From JBNJGB01 sp051747385 (lineage in GTDB: Bacteria > Myxococcota_A > UBA9042 > PHBI01 > JACKFB01), in NCBI GenBank assembly GCA_051747385.1, contig JBNJGB010000004.1, positions 62,001 through 126,000 of the forward strand: a stretch of 64,000 nt of DNA. Reading direction: 5' to 3'. Positions within the stretch are counted from its first letter, which is position 1. Every line of letters begins with the position of its first letter. A program made the position numbers and the translations under genes. The notes under the pieces were generated by a model. It did not search any database. It saw only the letters and a list, made by a program, of their open reading frames with translations, and was not told where the DNA came from. Shown here in pieces: positions 1 to 7,941 of this stretch.

Positions 1-1938
1 GCGGCGGTGCGGGACCTGGTGACCTCGGCCGACGTGGTGGCTCACCTGGCGGCCTCCGTCGGCGTGAAGCGCTACGTGGAAGACCCCGAGCACGTCCTGG
101 ACATGAACATCCTCGGGACGCGCCGGGTGCTTCGGGCCTGCACCGACCTGGGCCGCCCCGCGGTGTTCTCGAGCACCAGCGAGGTCCTCGGAAAGGGCCG
201 GGGCCGTCTGCACCCGGAAAGCGATCGGGTCTACGGCCCCTCGTCGTACGCCCGGTGGTCCTACGCCGTGTCCAAGTCGGCAGGGGAGCACTACGCCCAC
301 GCGCTCCGCCGGCGCGGACTCCGGGTCGCCATCCTCCGCTACTTCAACGTCTACGGCCCCGAGATGGACCGGCCGGGCGAGGGGCGCGTCATCAGCCGCT
401 TCGTGGGCGACCTGCTCGACGGGCGCCCCCTGACCCTCGTGGACGGAGGTGAGGCGGTCCGCGCCTTCTGCTACGTGGACGACGCCATCGAGGCCACCAC
501 GGCCGCCGTCCTGCGCATCGGCGACGATCCGCGCTTGGACGGGGCCACCCTGCACATCGGGCGGGACGAGCCGGTGTCCATCCGGGACCTCGCGGAGCGC
601 ATGCTGGCCATCACCGGGTCCGGCGTGGGGACCCGGACGGTGCCCGGCGAGGCGTTCCTGGGCGAGGGCTTCGAGGAGATCCCCCGGCGAGTGCCCGACC
701 TGGAAGCCTCCCGGGACCTGCTGGGCTACGAGGCCCCGACGGGGCTGGACGAGGGGCTCCGGCGCGTGCTCCGGCGCTGGAACCTCCCCGACGACGGCCC
801 GACCCCGTCGCCGCCGCCCCTCCCGGTCGTCCGCCCGGACGTGGAGCCGGACGGCCGCCTCGGGGATCACCTCTTCGACATCCTGGTCTCCGGGCGCCTG
901 ACCAACCAGGGACCGGAGCTTCAGCGCTTCGAGGCCGAACTGGCGGACTGGCTGGGCGCGCCGCGCGTGGTGCTCACGTCGAGCGGCAGCGCGGCCCTGG
1001 AGCTGACCCTGGCCGCCATGACGCCGGGGCCCGGCAAGGCGGTCCTGCCGTCGTTCACCTACGCGGCGACCCTCAACGCCGTGCTGGCGAGCGGGCTCGA
1101 GCCCCTGCTCTGCGACGTCTCGCCGGACACCTGGACCCTGTCGCCCGAACACCTGGAGCGCCTGCTGGAGGATCACGACGACGTGCGCGTGGTCCTCCCG
1201 GTGAACACCTTCGGGGTCCCGCCCGACCTGGGCGCCCTGGGCGAGCGCTGCGCGGCGCACGGGGCGCGGATGCTCTACGACAACGCCCAGGGCCTGGGCA
1301 CGGAGGTCCGGGGCCGGCGGTGGGACGACCGGGCCGCGCTCCAGATCGTGAGCCTCCACGCCACCAAGGTCCTCCCGGCGGTCGAGGGAGGCGCCCTCGT
1401 CACGGCGGACCACACCCTCGCCGACGACGTGGCGCAGCGCCTCCAGCACGGCCTCGCCGAGGGGCGCTTGCACCATCGGCCCGGCACGAACGCCAAGATG
1501 AGCGAGCTTCACGCCGCCGTGGGCCGCCACGCCCTCGCCGGCCTCGGCGAAGCCCTCGCCCGACGCCGCGGCTACGCGCAGCGCCTCCGCGCCGCGGTCC
1601 AGGACCGATGCGCCGGAATCTACGGGGTCCAGCGCGTGCCCGAGGGCGTGATCTCCAACTTCCAGGACCTGGGAGTCACGTGCCCGGCGGCCGCCGGCGG
1701 CCGCATCGAGGCGTGGGGGCGGGAGCTCGAGGCCTCGGGCGTGGAGAGCCGGCGTTACTTCTGGCCCCCGCTCCACCGCCTGCTCTCGCTGGACGGAGCC
1801 GGCCTGCCCGAGACGGGGCGCCTGGACGAGACGCTCCTCACGGTGCCGCTCCACAACCGCATGACCGACGAGGAGGTGAGCCGGGTCGAGCGCGCGCTGG
1901 CCACGGCTTCGGAGGCGGTGCGCTCGTGGGAGGCATGA
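1..1938 (+). CDS. Bifunctional NAD-dependent sugar epimerase/dehydratase fused to DegT-family aminotransferase (5' partial)
   Basis: The reading frame is open to the left edge, so the N-terminal Rossmann glycine motif is missing; the first visible start is a GTG at position 7. The N-terminal part (about 270 residues) is an extended SDR sugar-nucleotide epimerase/dehydratase, with a YAVSK catalytic Tyr-Lys pair and the RYFNVYGP signature. The rest is a DegT/DnrJ/EryC1-type PLP aminotransferase, with TSSGSAALE for the phosphate pocket and a predicted Schiff-base Lys in SLHATKVLP (residue 454 from the GTG). Such enzymes make 4-keto or amino sugars for surface polysaccharide. Having both on one chain is less usual than separate genes. 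It overlaps the downstream glycosyltransferase by ATGA, which fits glycan assembly. The exact sugar product cannot be read from sequence. Confidence 0.88.
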   Translation, partial: AAVRDLVTSADVVAHLAASVGVKRYVEDPEHVLDMNILGTRRVLRACTDLGRPAVFSSTSEVLGKGRGRLHPESDRVYGPSSYARWSYAVSKSAGEHYAHALRRRGLRVAILRYFNVYGPEMDRPGEGRVISRFVGDLLDGRPLTLVDGGEAVRAFCYVDDAIEATTAAVLRIGDDPRLDGATLHIGRDEPVSIRDLAERMLAITGSGVGTRTVPGEAFLGEGFEEIPRRVPDLEASRDLLGYEAPTGLDEGLRRVLRRWNLPDDGPTPSPPPLPVVRPDVEPDGRLGDHLFDILVSGRLTNQGPELQRFEAELADWLGAPRVVLTSSGSAALELTLAAMTPGPGKAVLPSFTYAATLNAVLASGLEPLLCDVSPDTWTLSPEHLERLLEDHDDVRVVLPVNTFGVPPDLGALGERCAAHGARMLYDNAQGLGTEVRGRRWDDRAALQIVSLHATKVLPAVEGGALVTADHTLADDVAQRLQHGLAEGRLHHRPGTNAKMSELHAAVGRHALAGLGEALARRRGYAQRLRAAVQDRCAGIYGVQRVPEGVISNFQDLGVTCPAAAGGRIEAWGRELEASGVESRRYFWPPLHRLLSLDGAGLPETGRLDETLLTVPLHNRMTDEEVSRVERALATASEAVRSWEA

Positions 1939-2789
1939 CGTTCAGCGTCGTCGCGCCCGTCTTCGACGAGGAGGCGGTGGTCGCGGAGCTCGCCCGGCGG
2001 TGCCTGGACGCGGCGGAGCGGATCGGCGTGCCCCACGAGGTGATCGTCGTGGACGACGCCAGCCGGGACGGGACCGCCGAGACCCTGGAGGCCGCAGCGC
2101 GGCGCGAGGGGTGGGGAGAGCGCCTGCGCCTCCTCCGACTGCCCTCCAACCGCGGGCAGGCGGGCGCCACCCGGGCGGGCCTCGCCGCGGCACGGGGTGA
2201 CTGGATCGCCGTCCTCGACGGGGATCTCCAGGACCCGCCGGAGGTGCTGACCGACCTCTGGGAGGCCCGCGGGGACGACGGGGCGGACGTCGTCTTCGCG
2301 GTGAAGACCGGCCGCGCCGAGCGGGGGCTCCTCCGGGTCGGTCTGGCCGCCTTCCACGGACTCCAGCGGGCGCTGGGCTCCGACACGCCGCCGGGGGCCG
2401 GAAGCTACTGCCTGCTACGGCGGGCCGTGGCCCGGCGCGTGGCCGAGGTGGACGCGGGCCACGCCAACCTCTCCGCCGTCCTGGGCGCGATGGCGCGCCC
2501 GTACGCGACCGTCCCCTACGACAAGCAGGGGCGCTACGACGAGGCGTCGCGCGTCGGCCTGGCGGGTCTCGCGTGCGAGGGCCTCGTGTCCCTGGCCCTC
2601 ACCGGCGCCCTCGGGCGCGCCCTGGGCCTCGCGGCGGCCGGAGGGCTCGTCGCGGGCGGCACGATGCGGACCTTCCGTGTGCCGGGATCCCGTGCGGTGC
2701 TGGGCCTGGGCGCCGCGGCCGGGGTGGGATGGTGGCTGGTGGAGCGATCCGCCGCTCCCGTCCGCCGAGTCCTGCGCGCGCCGCTCTGA
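1935..2789 (+). CDS. Family 2 glycosyltransferase
   Basis: 284 residues; ATG overlaps the preceding stop (ATGA), so the two genes are translationally coupled. The N-terminal 200 residues form a GT-A fold with VVDDASRDGT (nucleotide binding) and VLDGDLQDPPE (metal-binding acidic motif). This is the dolichyl/undecaprenyl-phosphate sugar transferase branch (DPM1/ArnC-like) of GT2. The C-terminus is hydrophobic (SLALTGALGRALGLAAAGG and a second Ala/Gly-rich stretch) and probably sits in the inner membrane. With the upstream epimerase/aminotransferase, it probably transfers a modified sugar to a lipid carrier or surface glycan; acceptor unknown. The stop codon lies inside a palindrome shared with lspA. 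Confidence 0.85.
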   Translation: MTFSVVAPVFDEEAVVAELARRCLDAAERIGVPHEVIVVDDASRDGTAETLEAAARREGWGERLRLLRLPSNRGQAGATRAGLAAARGDWIAVLDGDLQDPPEVLTDLWEARGDDGADVVFAVKTGRAERGLLRVGLAAFHGLQRALGSDTPPGAGSYCLLRRAVARRVAEVDAGHANLSAVLGAMARPYATVPYDKQGRYDEASRVGLAGLACEGLVSLALTGALGRALGLAAAGGLVAGGTMRTFRVPGSRAVLGLGAAAGVGWWLVERSAAPVRRVLRAPL

Positions 2790-2805
2790 TCCGGGCCCGG
2801 ATCAG
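2786..2805. terminator. 20-bp perfect palindrome carrying both convergent stop codons
   Basis: CTGATCCGGG followed directly by CCCGGATCAG, a perfect palindrome. The TGA at 2787-2789 ends the glycosyltransferase; the complementary TCA at 2802-2804 is the stop of lspA on the other strand. The converging genes are separated by only 12 bases, so this is the only room for a terminator. As RNA it would fold into an 8-bp GC-rich stem with a 4-base loop on either strand. There is no U-tract, so intrinsic termination is an inference. Confidence 0.55.
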
Positions 2806-3809
2806 GCCTCGGCGGGCCGGACCCCGTCGTCCTCCTGGGCCACCAGGGGGCTCTTCTTGTTGAAGGTGATGTCGAGCATCAGCACGACGACGCCGACGGA
2901 GATGGCGATGTCGGCGACGTTGTAGGTGGGCCAGTGCATGAAGCCCAGGTCCATGTCGAGGAAGTCGATGACGTAGCCGTAGCGGATGCGGTCCACGAAG
3001 TTCCCCACCGCACCCGCCAGCACGCCGGTCAAGGCGACGGGGACCACCCGGTGGTGGGGCGGGATGCGGACGAGGACGCCCAGGATCACGAGGAAGACGA
3101 TGACGGTCAGGGTCAAGAAGATGCCGTCCCGCATCCCGTGGGGCACGCCCTTGAGGAAGCCGAAGGCGGCGCCAGGGTTCTCTGCGTAGACGAACTTGAA
3201 CCAGTCGCCCATCACGTCGACACGCCGCCACTCCAGGAGGTAGGTCGTGCCCGCCACGGCCTTCGCGCTCGGGTCCAGCGACGGCGGGTTGCCGCGGATC
3301 GGATGCATGCCCGCCTCGGCGACGCGAGCCGCCTCGTCGTCGGACAGGCGCCGCAGGTGGTGCTCCAGCCACTGCCGCACCGTCAGGCCCGCGAGGTGCT
3401 CGTCGATCACCTCGCGGACGTCCCGGGCGGGGGCGTCCGGCGCGGCCAGCGTCATCCACCGGACCAGGAGGCGCCGCTCGTTCCTGGTGATGCGGCGCGG
3501 CGGCAGGCCCTCGCCCCGCCAGGCCACGTAGAAGGCCCGGGCCCGCGGTGCCGGGCTGTCCGGGCCGTACATGGGGTCGTCCACCTCCATGGGGACCGGA
3601 TCCGGCAGGATCGTCAGGCGCCCCTCGACGTCCGAGGGATTCGGGAGATCCAGCCTCTCCGCCACCAGCTCGCCCACGGGTCGGCCCTCGTCGGCCTCCC
3701 CGGCCGTCGCGGGCAGGGGGTGCCGCGGATCCGCGAGGGACGTGTCGGCCCAGTGCTTCGTCCACAGGTCGCCGACGAGCCAGGCGACGAAGACGACGCC
3801 GAGGAGCAC
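2802..3809 (-). CDS. lspA: Lipoprotein signal peptidase (signal peptidase II) with large insertion
   Basis: Cleaves the signal peptide of diacylglyceryl-prolipoproteins in the inner membrane. Family motifs are present: ENPGAAFGF (Asn at residue 211), GNFVDR with the first catalytic Asp and YNVADIAI with the second. Downstream membrane helices are normal. The protein is 335 residues against about 160-170 usually: a hydrophilic segment of about 165 residues separates the first helix (VVFVAWLVGDLW) from ENPGAAFGF. The annotated GTG start has a weak ribosome-binding site and cuts off a basic segment (RAQLRKY). No ATG, GTG or TTG lies upstream in frame before the stop at 3894-3896, but an ATC pair at 3834-3839 is preceded by AGGAG, so a non-canonical start is possible. 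Several lipoproteins in this window are plausible substrates. Confidence 0.85.
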   Translation of the reverse strand: MLLGVVFVAWLVGDLWTKHWADTSLADPRHPLPATAGEADEGRPVGELVAERLDLPNPSDVEGRLTILPDPVPMEVDDPMYGPDSPAPRARAFYVAWRGEGLPPRRITRNERRLLVRWMTLAAPDAPARDVREVIDEHLAGLTVRQWLEHHLRRLSDDEAARVAEAGMHPIRGNPPSLDPSAKAVAGTTYLLEWRRVDVMGDWFKFVYAENPGAAFGFLKGVPHGMRDGIFLTLTVIVFLVILGVLVRIPPHHRVVPVALTGVLAGAVGNFVDRIRYGYVIDFLDMDLGFMHWPTYNVADIAISVGVVVLMLDITFNKKSPLVAQEDDGVRPAEA

Positions 3810-3948
3810 GTACTTCCGAAGCTGCGCGCGCGCGATGATGGACTCCTGCCGGTGGGGGGGAGAGCGGCGCGGAATATAGGAGCCGGGCGCGGGTCACGCA
3901 AGGCCGGGCTCGTACGACGTCCCGACCGCGGGGTACCGACCCGCTCGG

Positions 3949-4360
3949 TCGTAGTCGTAGTCGTGGTCGTGGACGGCGGGGAGACGGACGACATCCAAGC
4001 GGTCTCGGAGGGCTCGCGCCAAGGCGCGAAGACGCGAAGGGAAAGCGCGTGAAGCCCCCTCGCTCGCGCACCACGAAGGCCGCGAGACGACCAGGTCGTG
4101 GTCGTGGACGATGGGGAGGCGGACGACGTCCAAGCGGTCTCGGAGGGCTCGCGCCAAGGCGCGAAGACGCGAAGGGAAGGCGCGTGAAGCCCCCTCGCTC
4201 GAGCACCACGACGGCCGCGAGACGACCAGGTCGTGGTCGTGGACGGCGGGGAGACGGACGACATCCAAGCGGTCTCGGAGGGCTCGCGCCAAGGCGCGAA
4301 GACGCGAAGGGAAAGCGCGTGAAGCCCCCTCGCTCGCGCACCACGAAGGCCGCGAGACGA
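3949..4360. repeat. Three tandem 135-bp repeat units
   Basis: Three head-to-tail near-identical copies with a period of exactly 135 bp (GGACGRYGGGGAG starts at 3971, 4106 and 4241). Each unit holds a 28-bp core (4014-4041, 4149-4176, 4284-4311) that matches, at 26 of 28 positions, the reverse complement of the core repeated at 10896-11105. The array starts in a short GTCGTA/GTCGTG triplet run. All frames stay open because 135 is a multiple of 3 and GC is high, but no frame looks like a protein and there is no ribosome-binding site, so I treat it as non-coding. Confidence 0.85.
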
Positions 4361-4501
4361 GCACCGGCGCCGCAGCGTGGTTCTCGCCAAACGGCGCGAC
4401 GCGAAGACGGGCACCACATCTTTGCGGCTTGGCGGCGTCGCACGCGATTTCCTCGTTGCTCAACCCGACGCTCCAACCAGCCAGAGCGGCCCGCATCGTG
4501 C

Positions 4502-4529
4502 ACGTGGACGTGGTCATCCACGTCCACGT
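4502..4529. other. Perfect 12-bp inverted repeat with 4-base loop
   Basis: ACGTGGACGTGG, loop TCAT, then CCACGTCCACGT. It lies 40 bp upstream of the -35 box of the downstream operon and has no T-run after it. It could be a protein-binding palindrome or a transcription barrier; the sequence does not decide. Confidence 0.6.
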
Positions 4530-4568
4530 TCTGGGACTCCGGGGCAGGCCGGAAGGCCCTTCGCCACG

Positions 4569-4597
4569 TTGACACGCCCCACACCGCGTTGTACCGA
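4569..4597 (+). promoter_or_regulatory. Sigma-70-type promoter for the 4628 operon
   Basis: TTGACA (4569-4574), 17-bp spacer, TACCGA (4592-4597). A perfect -35 box. Predicted start of transcription near 4604, about 24 bases before the GTG start at 4628. Confidence 0.55.
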
Positions 4598-4627
4598 TGC
4601 GGCTGCCCGGCACCGAGAGGCGCACCC

Positions 4628-4996
4628 GTGCAGATCCATCCAAAGACGGGCCCGTCCCGCGTGGCCGCGCTGATGATCGGCCTGCTGCTCGGGCTGGTCG
4701 GCTGCGCGCCCATCCACGCGTCCCACGCCATCGACGACGCCGAGACGCGCATGGAGGAGGCTCGCCGGGCGGACGCCCCGCACCTGGCGCCCTATCCGTG
4801 GTGGCTCGCCAGGGCCTACCTGGACAAGGCCAAGCGGACCGAGGGATATGCCGAGCACGAGGGCGCCCGGGAGCTGGCACGCGAGGCCGCCGTGCACTTC
4901 GAGCAGGCCACCAACCAGGCCCGCCAGGAGCGGAAGCGCCAGGAGCTCCGGAAGCAGCGGCTCCAGAAGCGGCCCTCCGGGGAGGGCTCGCCGTGA
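4628..4996 (+). CDS. DUF4398-like helical lipoprotein
   Basis: 122 residues. A GTG start is chosen because it gives a typical lipoprotein signal: basic residues, a hydrophobic core (MIGLLLGLVGC) and a lipobox ending at Cys. The mature part is an Ala/Arg/Glu-rich helical hairpin, ending in a charged KRQELRKQRLQKR stretch, like DUF4398 proteins, which often sit beside OmpA-family genes. It overlaps the downstream OmpA-like gene by GTGA. Probably a periplasm-facing lipoprotein with a structural envelope role; exact function unknown. Confidence 0.75.
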   Translation: MQIHPKTGPSRVAALMIGLLLGLVGCAPIHASHAIDDAETRMEEARRADAPHLAPYPWWLARAYLDKAKRTEGYAEHEGARELAREAAVHFEQATNQARQERKRQELRKQRLQKRPSGEGSP

Positions 4997-6054
4997 CGGG
5001 CTCCCGACGATCGGCGGTCGTCGCCATCGCGGCGATCTGGGCGCTCGCCGGCTGCGTCACCGCCTCCAAGGTCCAGGAGGACACCGCCGAGCTGGCCGTC
5101 TTCACGCAGGAGTTCGAGGAGGCGGCCCTCATCTGCGCGCCGCGTGCCCTGGCCGAGGCCCGCGCCCACGCGGCGTTCGCGGAGTACGAGGCCGACGAGG
5201 GCCAGACCACGCGCGCCTGGCGGCACCTGAAGACGGCGAAGCAGCGGGCGAAGACGGCCTGGGAGGACTCGCGCGGCGAGGAGTGCGCCCCGGACACGGA
5301 CCTGGACGGGATCGTCGACCCGAAGGATCGCTGCCCCGAGGAGCCCGAGGACTACGACGGGGACCGGGACGAGGACGGCTGCCCGGACCTGGACCAGGAC
5401 GGCGACGGGATCGACGACGAGGACGATCGCTGCCCGCGCGAGCCCGAGGACTTCGACGAGTTCGAGGACGAGGACGGCTGCCCCGACCCGGACAACGATC
5501 AGGACGGCATCGACGACGACGTGGACCAGTGCCCCATGGAGCCGGAGGATCGCGACGGCTTCGAGGACATCGACGGCTGCCCGGATCCTGACAACGACCA
5601 GGACGGCATCCCGGACACGGCCGACGGCTGCCCGAACCAGCCCGAGGACATGGACGGGGACGAGGACGAGGACGGCTGCCCGGATCTGTACGAGAAGATC
5701 GTGGTGAAGAAGGACCGGATCGAGCTGAAGCAGAAGGTCTTCTTCGCCACCGCCAGGGCCCGCGTGCTGCCCAGGAGCTACGACCTGCTCGACGAGGTGG
5801 TGGACGTCCTGCAGCGCCGCGAGGACCTGCGCGTCCGTATCGAGGGGCACACGGACTCCCGGGGCGCCAGCCGGTACAACAAGCGCCTGAGCCAGCGACG
5901 GGCCGACGCCGTGAAGGACTACCTGGACAAGGCGGGCGTCGACCCGACGCGCCTCGTCACCGTGGGCTACGGCGAGGAGGTCCCCATCGACACCAACGAG
6001 ACCCGGGAGGGCCGGGCTCGCAACCGACGCGTGGAGTTCCACATCATCCGATGA
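4993..6054 (+). CDS. OmpA-family lipoprotein with thrombospondin type 3 repeats
   Basis: 353 residues with a GTG start overlapping the previous stop. The signal peptide ends in the lipobox LAGC. Then comes a helical region (about residues 25-95), then about five acidic Asp-rich units of the type DxDxDGIxDxxDxCPxxPED (about residues 100-230), which in TSP3 proteins bind calcium. The C-terminal 110 residues are an OmpA/MotB peptidoglycan-binding domain, with IEGHTDSRG and NKRLSQRRADAVKDYL. It likely links the outer membrane to peptidoglycan, the Ca-binding stalk acting as a stiff spacer. The long antisense open frame over it is an effect of the acidic repeats. Confidence 0.9.
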   Translation: MTGSRRSAVVAIAAIWALAGCVTASKVQEDTAELAVFTQEFEEAALICAPRALAEARAHAAFAEYEADEGQTTRAWRHLKTAKQRAKTAWEDSRGEECAPDTDLDGIVDPKDRCPEEPEDYDGDRDEDGCPDLDQDGDGIDDEDDRCPREPEDFDEFEDEDGCPDPDNDQDGIDDDVDQCPMEPEDRDGFEDIDGCPDPDNDQDGIPDTADGCPNQPEDMDGDEDEDGCPDLYEKIVVKKDRIELKQKVFFATARARVLPRSYDLLDEVVDVLQRREDLRVRIEGHTDSRGASRYNKRLSQRRADAVKDYLDKAGVDPTRLVTVGYGEEVPIDTNETREGRARNRRVEFHIIR

Positions 6055-7091
6055 GCGACACCAACGACCAGACCGAAGCCACGGAGGGCGGCGCCGCGGA
6101 CAACCGCCGCCTCTTCTCCGGAATCCAGCCCACCGGCGTCGTGCACATCGGCAACTGGCTGGGGGCCATCCAGAACTGGGTGCGCCTGCAGGACGACTAC
6201 GAGTGCATCTACTCCATCGTCGACCACCACGCGACGACCGTGGAGTACGACCCGGAGGCGTTCCGGAGCGACATCTTCGAGATGGCCGTGGCGCTCCTCG
6301 CCTGCGGCATCGACCCGGAGCGCTCCACGCTGTTCGTCCAGTCCATGGTCCCGGAGCACACCGAGCTCGCGTGGATGTTCAACACGGTCACCATGTACGG
6401 CGACCTGGGGCGGATGACGCAGTTCAAGGAGAAGTCCGAGCAGCACCGGGACAACGTGAACGTCGGCCTGTTCACCTATCCCGTCCTCCAGGCGGCGGAC
6501 ATCCTCCTGTACCGGGCGAACTGGGTGCCCGTCGGCGAGGATCAGCTCCAGCACCTCGAGCTCAGCCGGGACGTCGCCCGCCGCTGGAACCGGCGCTTCG
6601 AGGAGGGCTACTTCCCCCAGCCCCGGCCGCTGCTGACCCCGGCGCGACGCATCCTGGGCCTCGACGGCAAGTCCAAGATGTCCAAGAGCCAGGGCAACTA
6701 CCTGGGCATCCTGGACACCCCGGAGGAGCGCTGGGAGAAGCTACGGACCGCGTTCACGGATCCCCAGCGCCTGCGCCGGAGCGATCCGGGCCGCCCCGAG
6801 GTCTGCAACATCTTCTCCCTCCACCAGTACTTCTCGGACGAGGAGACCATCGCCCGGGTGGACATGGAGTGCCGCGCCGCGGAGATCGGCTGCTTCGCCG
6901 ACAAGAAGCTGCTGGCGGAGGCCATGGAGGCGAAGCTCGGCCCCATCCGTGAGGCGGCGAACGACTGGCGGAGCCGCCCCGACGACGTGTGGGACGTCCT
7001 CCGGACCAGCGCCCGCCGGGCCCGCGCCATCGCCCGCGAGACCATGGAGCGGGTGCGGGATCGCATGGGGCTGCCCGGCGTGGTGGAGTAG
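6051..7091 (+). CDS. trpS: Tryptophanyl-tRNA synthetase
   Basis: 346 residues, normal length for a class I bacterial TrpRS. It charges tRNA-Trp with ATP and tryptophan in the cytoplasm. GIQPTGVVHIGNW carries the HIGH-type motif near residue 30; KMSKS is intact at residues 209-213. The ATG overlaps the preceding OmpA-family stop (ATGA), so a housekeeping enzyme is translationally coupled to an envelope gene. uppP follows after 9 bases. Confidence 0.97.
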   Translation: MSDTNDQTEATEGGAADNRRLFSGIQPTGVVHIGNWLGAIQNWVRLQDDYECIYSIVDHHATTVEYDPEAFRSDIFEMAVALLACGIDPERSTLFVQSMVPEHTELAWMFNTVTMYGDLGRMTQFKEKSEQHRDNVNVGLFTYPVLQAADILLYRANWVPVGEDQLQHLELSRDVARRWNRRFEEGYFPQPRPLLTPARRILGLDGKSKMSKSQGNYLGILDTPEERWEKLRTAFTDPQRLRRSDPGRPEVCNIFSLHQYFSDEETIARVDMECRAAEIGCFADKKLLAEAMEAKLGPIREAANDWRSRPDDVWDVLRTSARRARAIARETMERVRDRMGLPGVVE

Positions 7092-7100
7092 CCGGGCCCC

Positions 7101-7928
7101 GTGGCGGGTCTCGGCCTGGTCGTCGCCCTGGCGGTCCTCCAGGGCCTGACGGAGTTCCTCCCGGTCTCCTCCAGCGGACACCTGCGCCTGCTGTCCGAGT
7201 GGTTCGGGGTGGACGATCCGCAGACGCTGTTCGACATCGTCCTGCACGTGGGCACGCTGGTGCCGGTCATGCTCGTCTACCGTCGCGTCCTGGGGAAGAT
7301 GGCGACCTCCGCCTGGCGGGTCGTCCGGGCGCCGCGGACCCTGGGCGACGAGCCCCACGCGCGCCTGGTCCTGCTCGTGGGCGTCGCCACCGTGCCCACG
7401 GGGATCATCGCCATGACTGTGGGCTACGCCATGGAGGCCCTCGCCGCGGACATCGGCTTCGTGGCCGCCGCCCTGGCGGTCAACGGCGGGATGCTCCTGC
7501 TCCTGGGCGTCCTCCAGCGCCGGGCCGACGAGCCGGATCGCCGGACCCTGGAGCAGCTTCGGGTGCGGGACGCGCTGATCGTCGGCACCATCCAGGGCCT
7601 CGCCATCTTCCGGGGCATCTCCCGGAGCGGCTCCACGATCACGGCCGGCCTCCTGTGCGGCATCGAGCGCGAGGCGGCCGCCGCCTTCTCGTTCCTCCTG
7701 GCCATCCCCGCCATCCTGGGCGCCCTGGTGATGGAGTTCGACGCCGAGGCCCTGTCCGGACAGGGCCTGCCCGCCTTCCTGGTGGGGGGCGTCGTGTCCG
7801 CCCTGTCCGGCCTGTTCGCCCTGCTGGTGCTCCTGCGGATGCTGCGCCGGGGCCGGCTCCACCACTTCGCCTGGTATTGCTTTGCCCTCGCGGGTCTGGC
7901 TTTCTGGTGGCGTTTCACCACAGCCTGA
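7101..7928 (+). CDS. uppP: Undecaprenyl-diphosphatase
   Basis: 275 residues, GTG start 9 bases after trpS. Recycles undecaprenyl pyrophosphate to the monophosphate carrier used for peptidoglycan and surface polysaccharides. Signature motifs: LTEFLPVSSSGHL (near residues 14-26) and GISRSGSTI (near 172), which form the phosphatase site of the BacA/UppP family. Seven or eight hydrophobic helices. Its position next to GDP-mannose genes and upstream of other glycan genes fits a supply role for lipid-linked sugars. Confidence 0.96.
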   Translation: MAGLGLVVALAVLQGLTEFLPVSSSGHLRLLSEWFGVDDPQTLFDIVLHVGTLVPVMLVYRRVLGKMATSAWRVVRAPRTLGDEPHARLVLLVGVATVPTGIIAMTVGYAMEALAADIGFVAAALAVNGGMLLLLGVLQRRADEPDRRTLEQLRVRDALIVGTIQGLAIFRGISRSGSTITAGLLCGIEREAAAAFSFLLAIPAILGALVMEFDAEALSGQGLPAFLVGGVVSALSGLFALLVLLRMLRRGRLHHFAWYCFALAGLAFWWRFTTA

Positions 7929-7941
7929 AGACGACGAATCC

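Larger units (their letters stand above)
3810..4627. other. Non-coding divergent intergenic region
   Basis: 818 bp between the divergent lspA and the 4628 lipoprotein gene. It holds the 135-bp tandem array, about 140 bp of unremarkable sequence (4361-4501), a perfect hairpin (4502-4529) and a promoter (4569-4597). The long open frames on both strands are products of base composition. Confidence 0.7.

Noticed and set aside
3894..5297. Long minus-strand reading frame over the 135-bp array
   Set aside because: It crosses two genuine plus-strand genes, has no ribosome site or domain, and stays open only because the repeat length is divisible by three and GC is high.
4816..6042. Minus-strand Val/Leu-rich frame with apparent repeats
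   Set aside because: It is the complement of the Asp-rich calcium-binding repeats of the OmpA-family gene.
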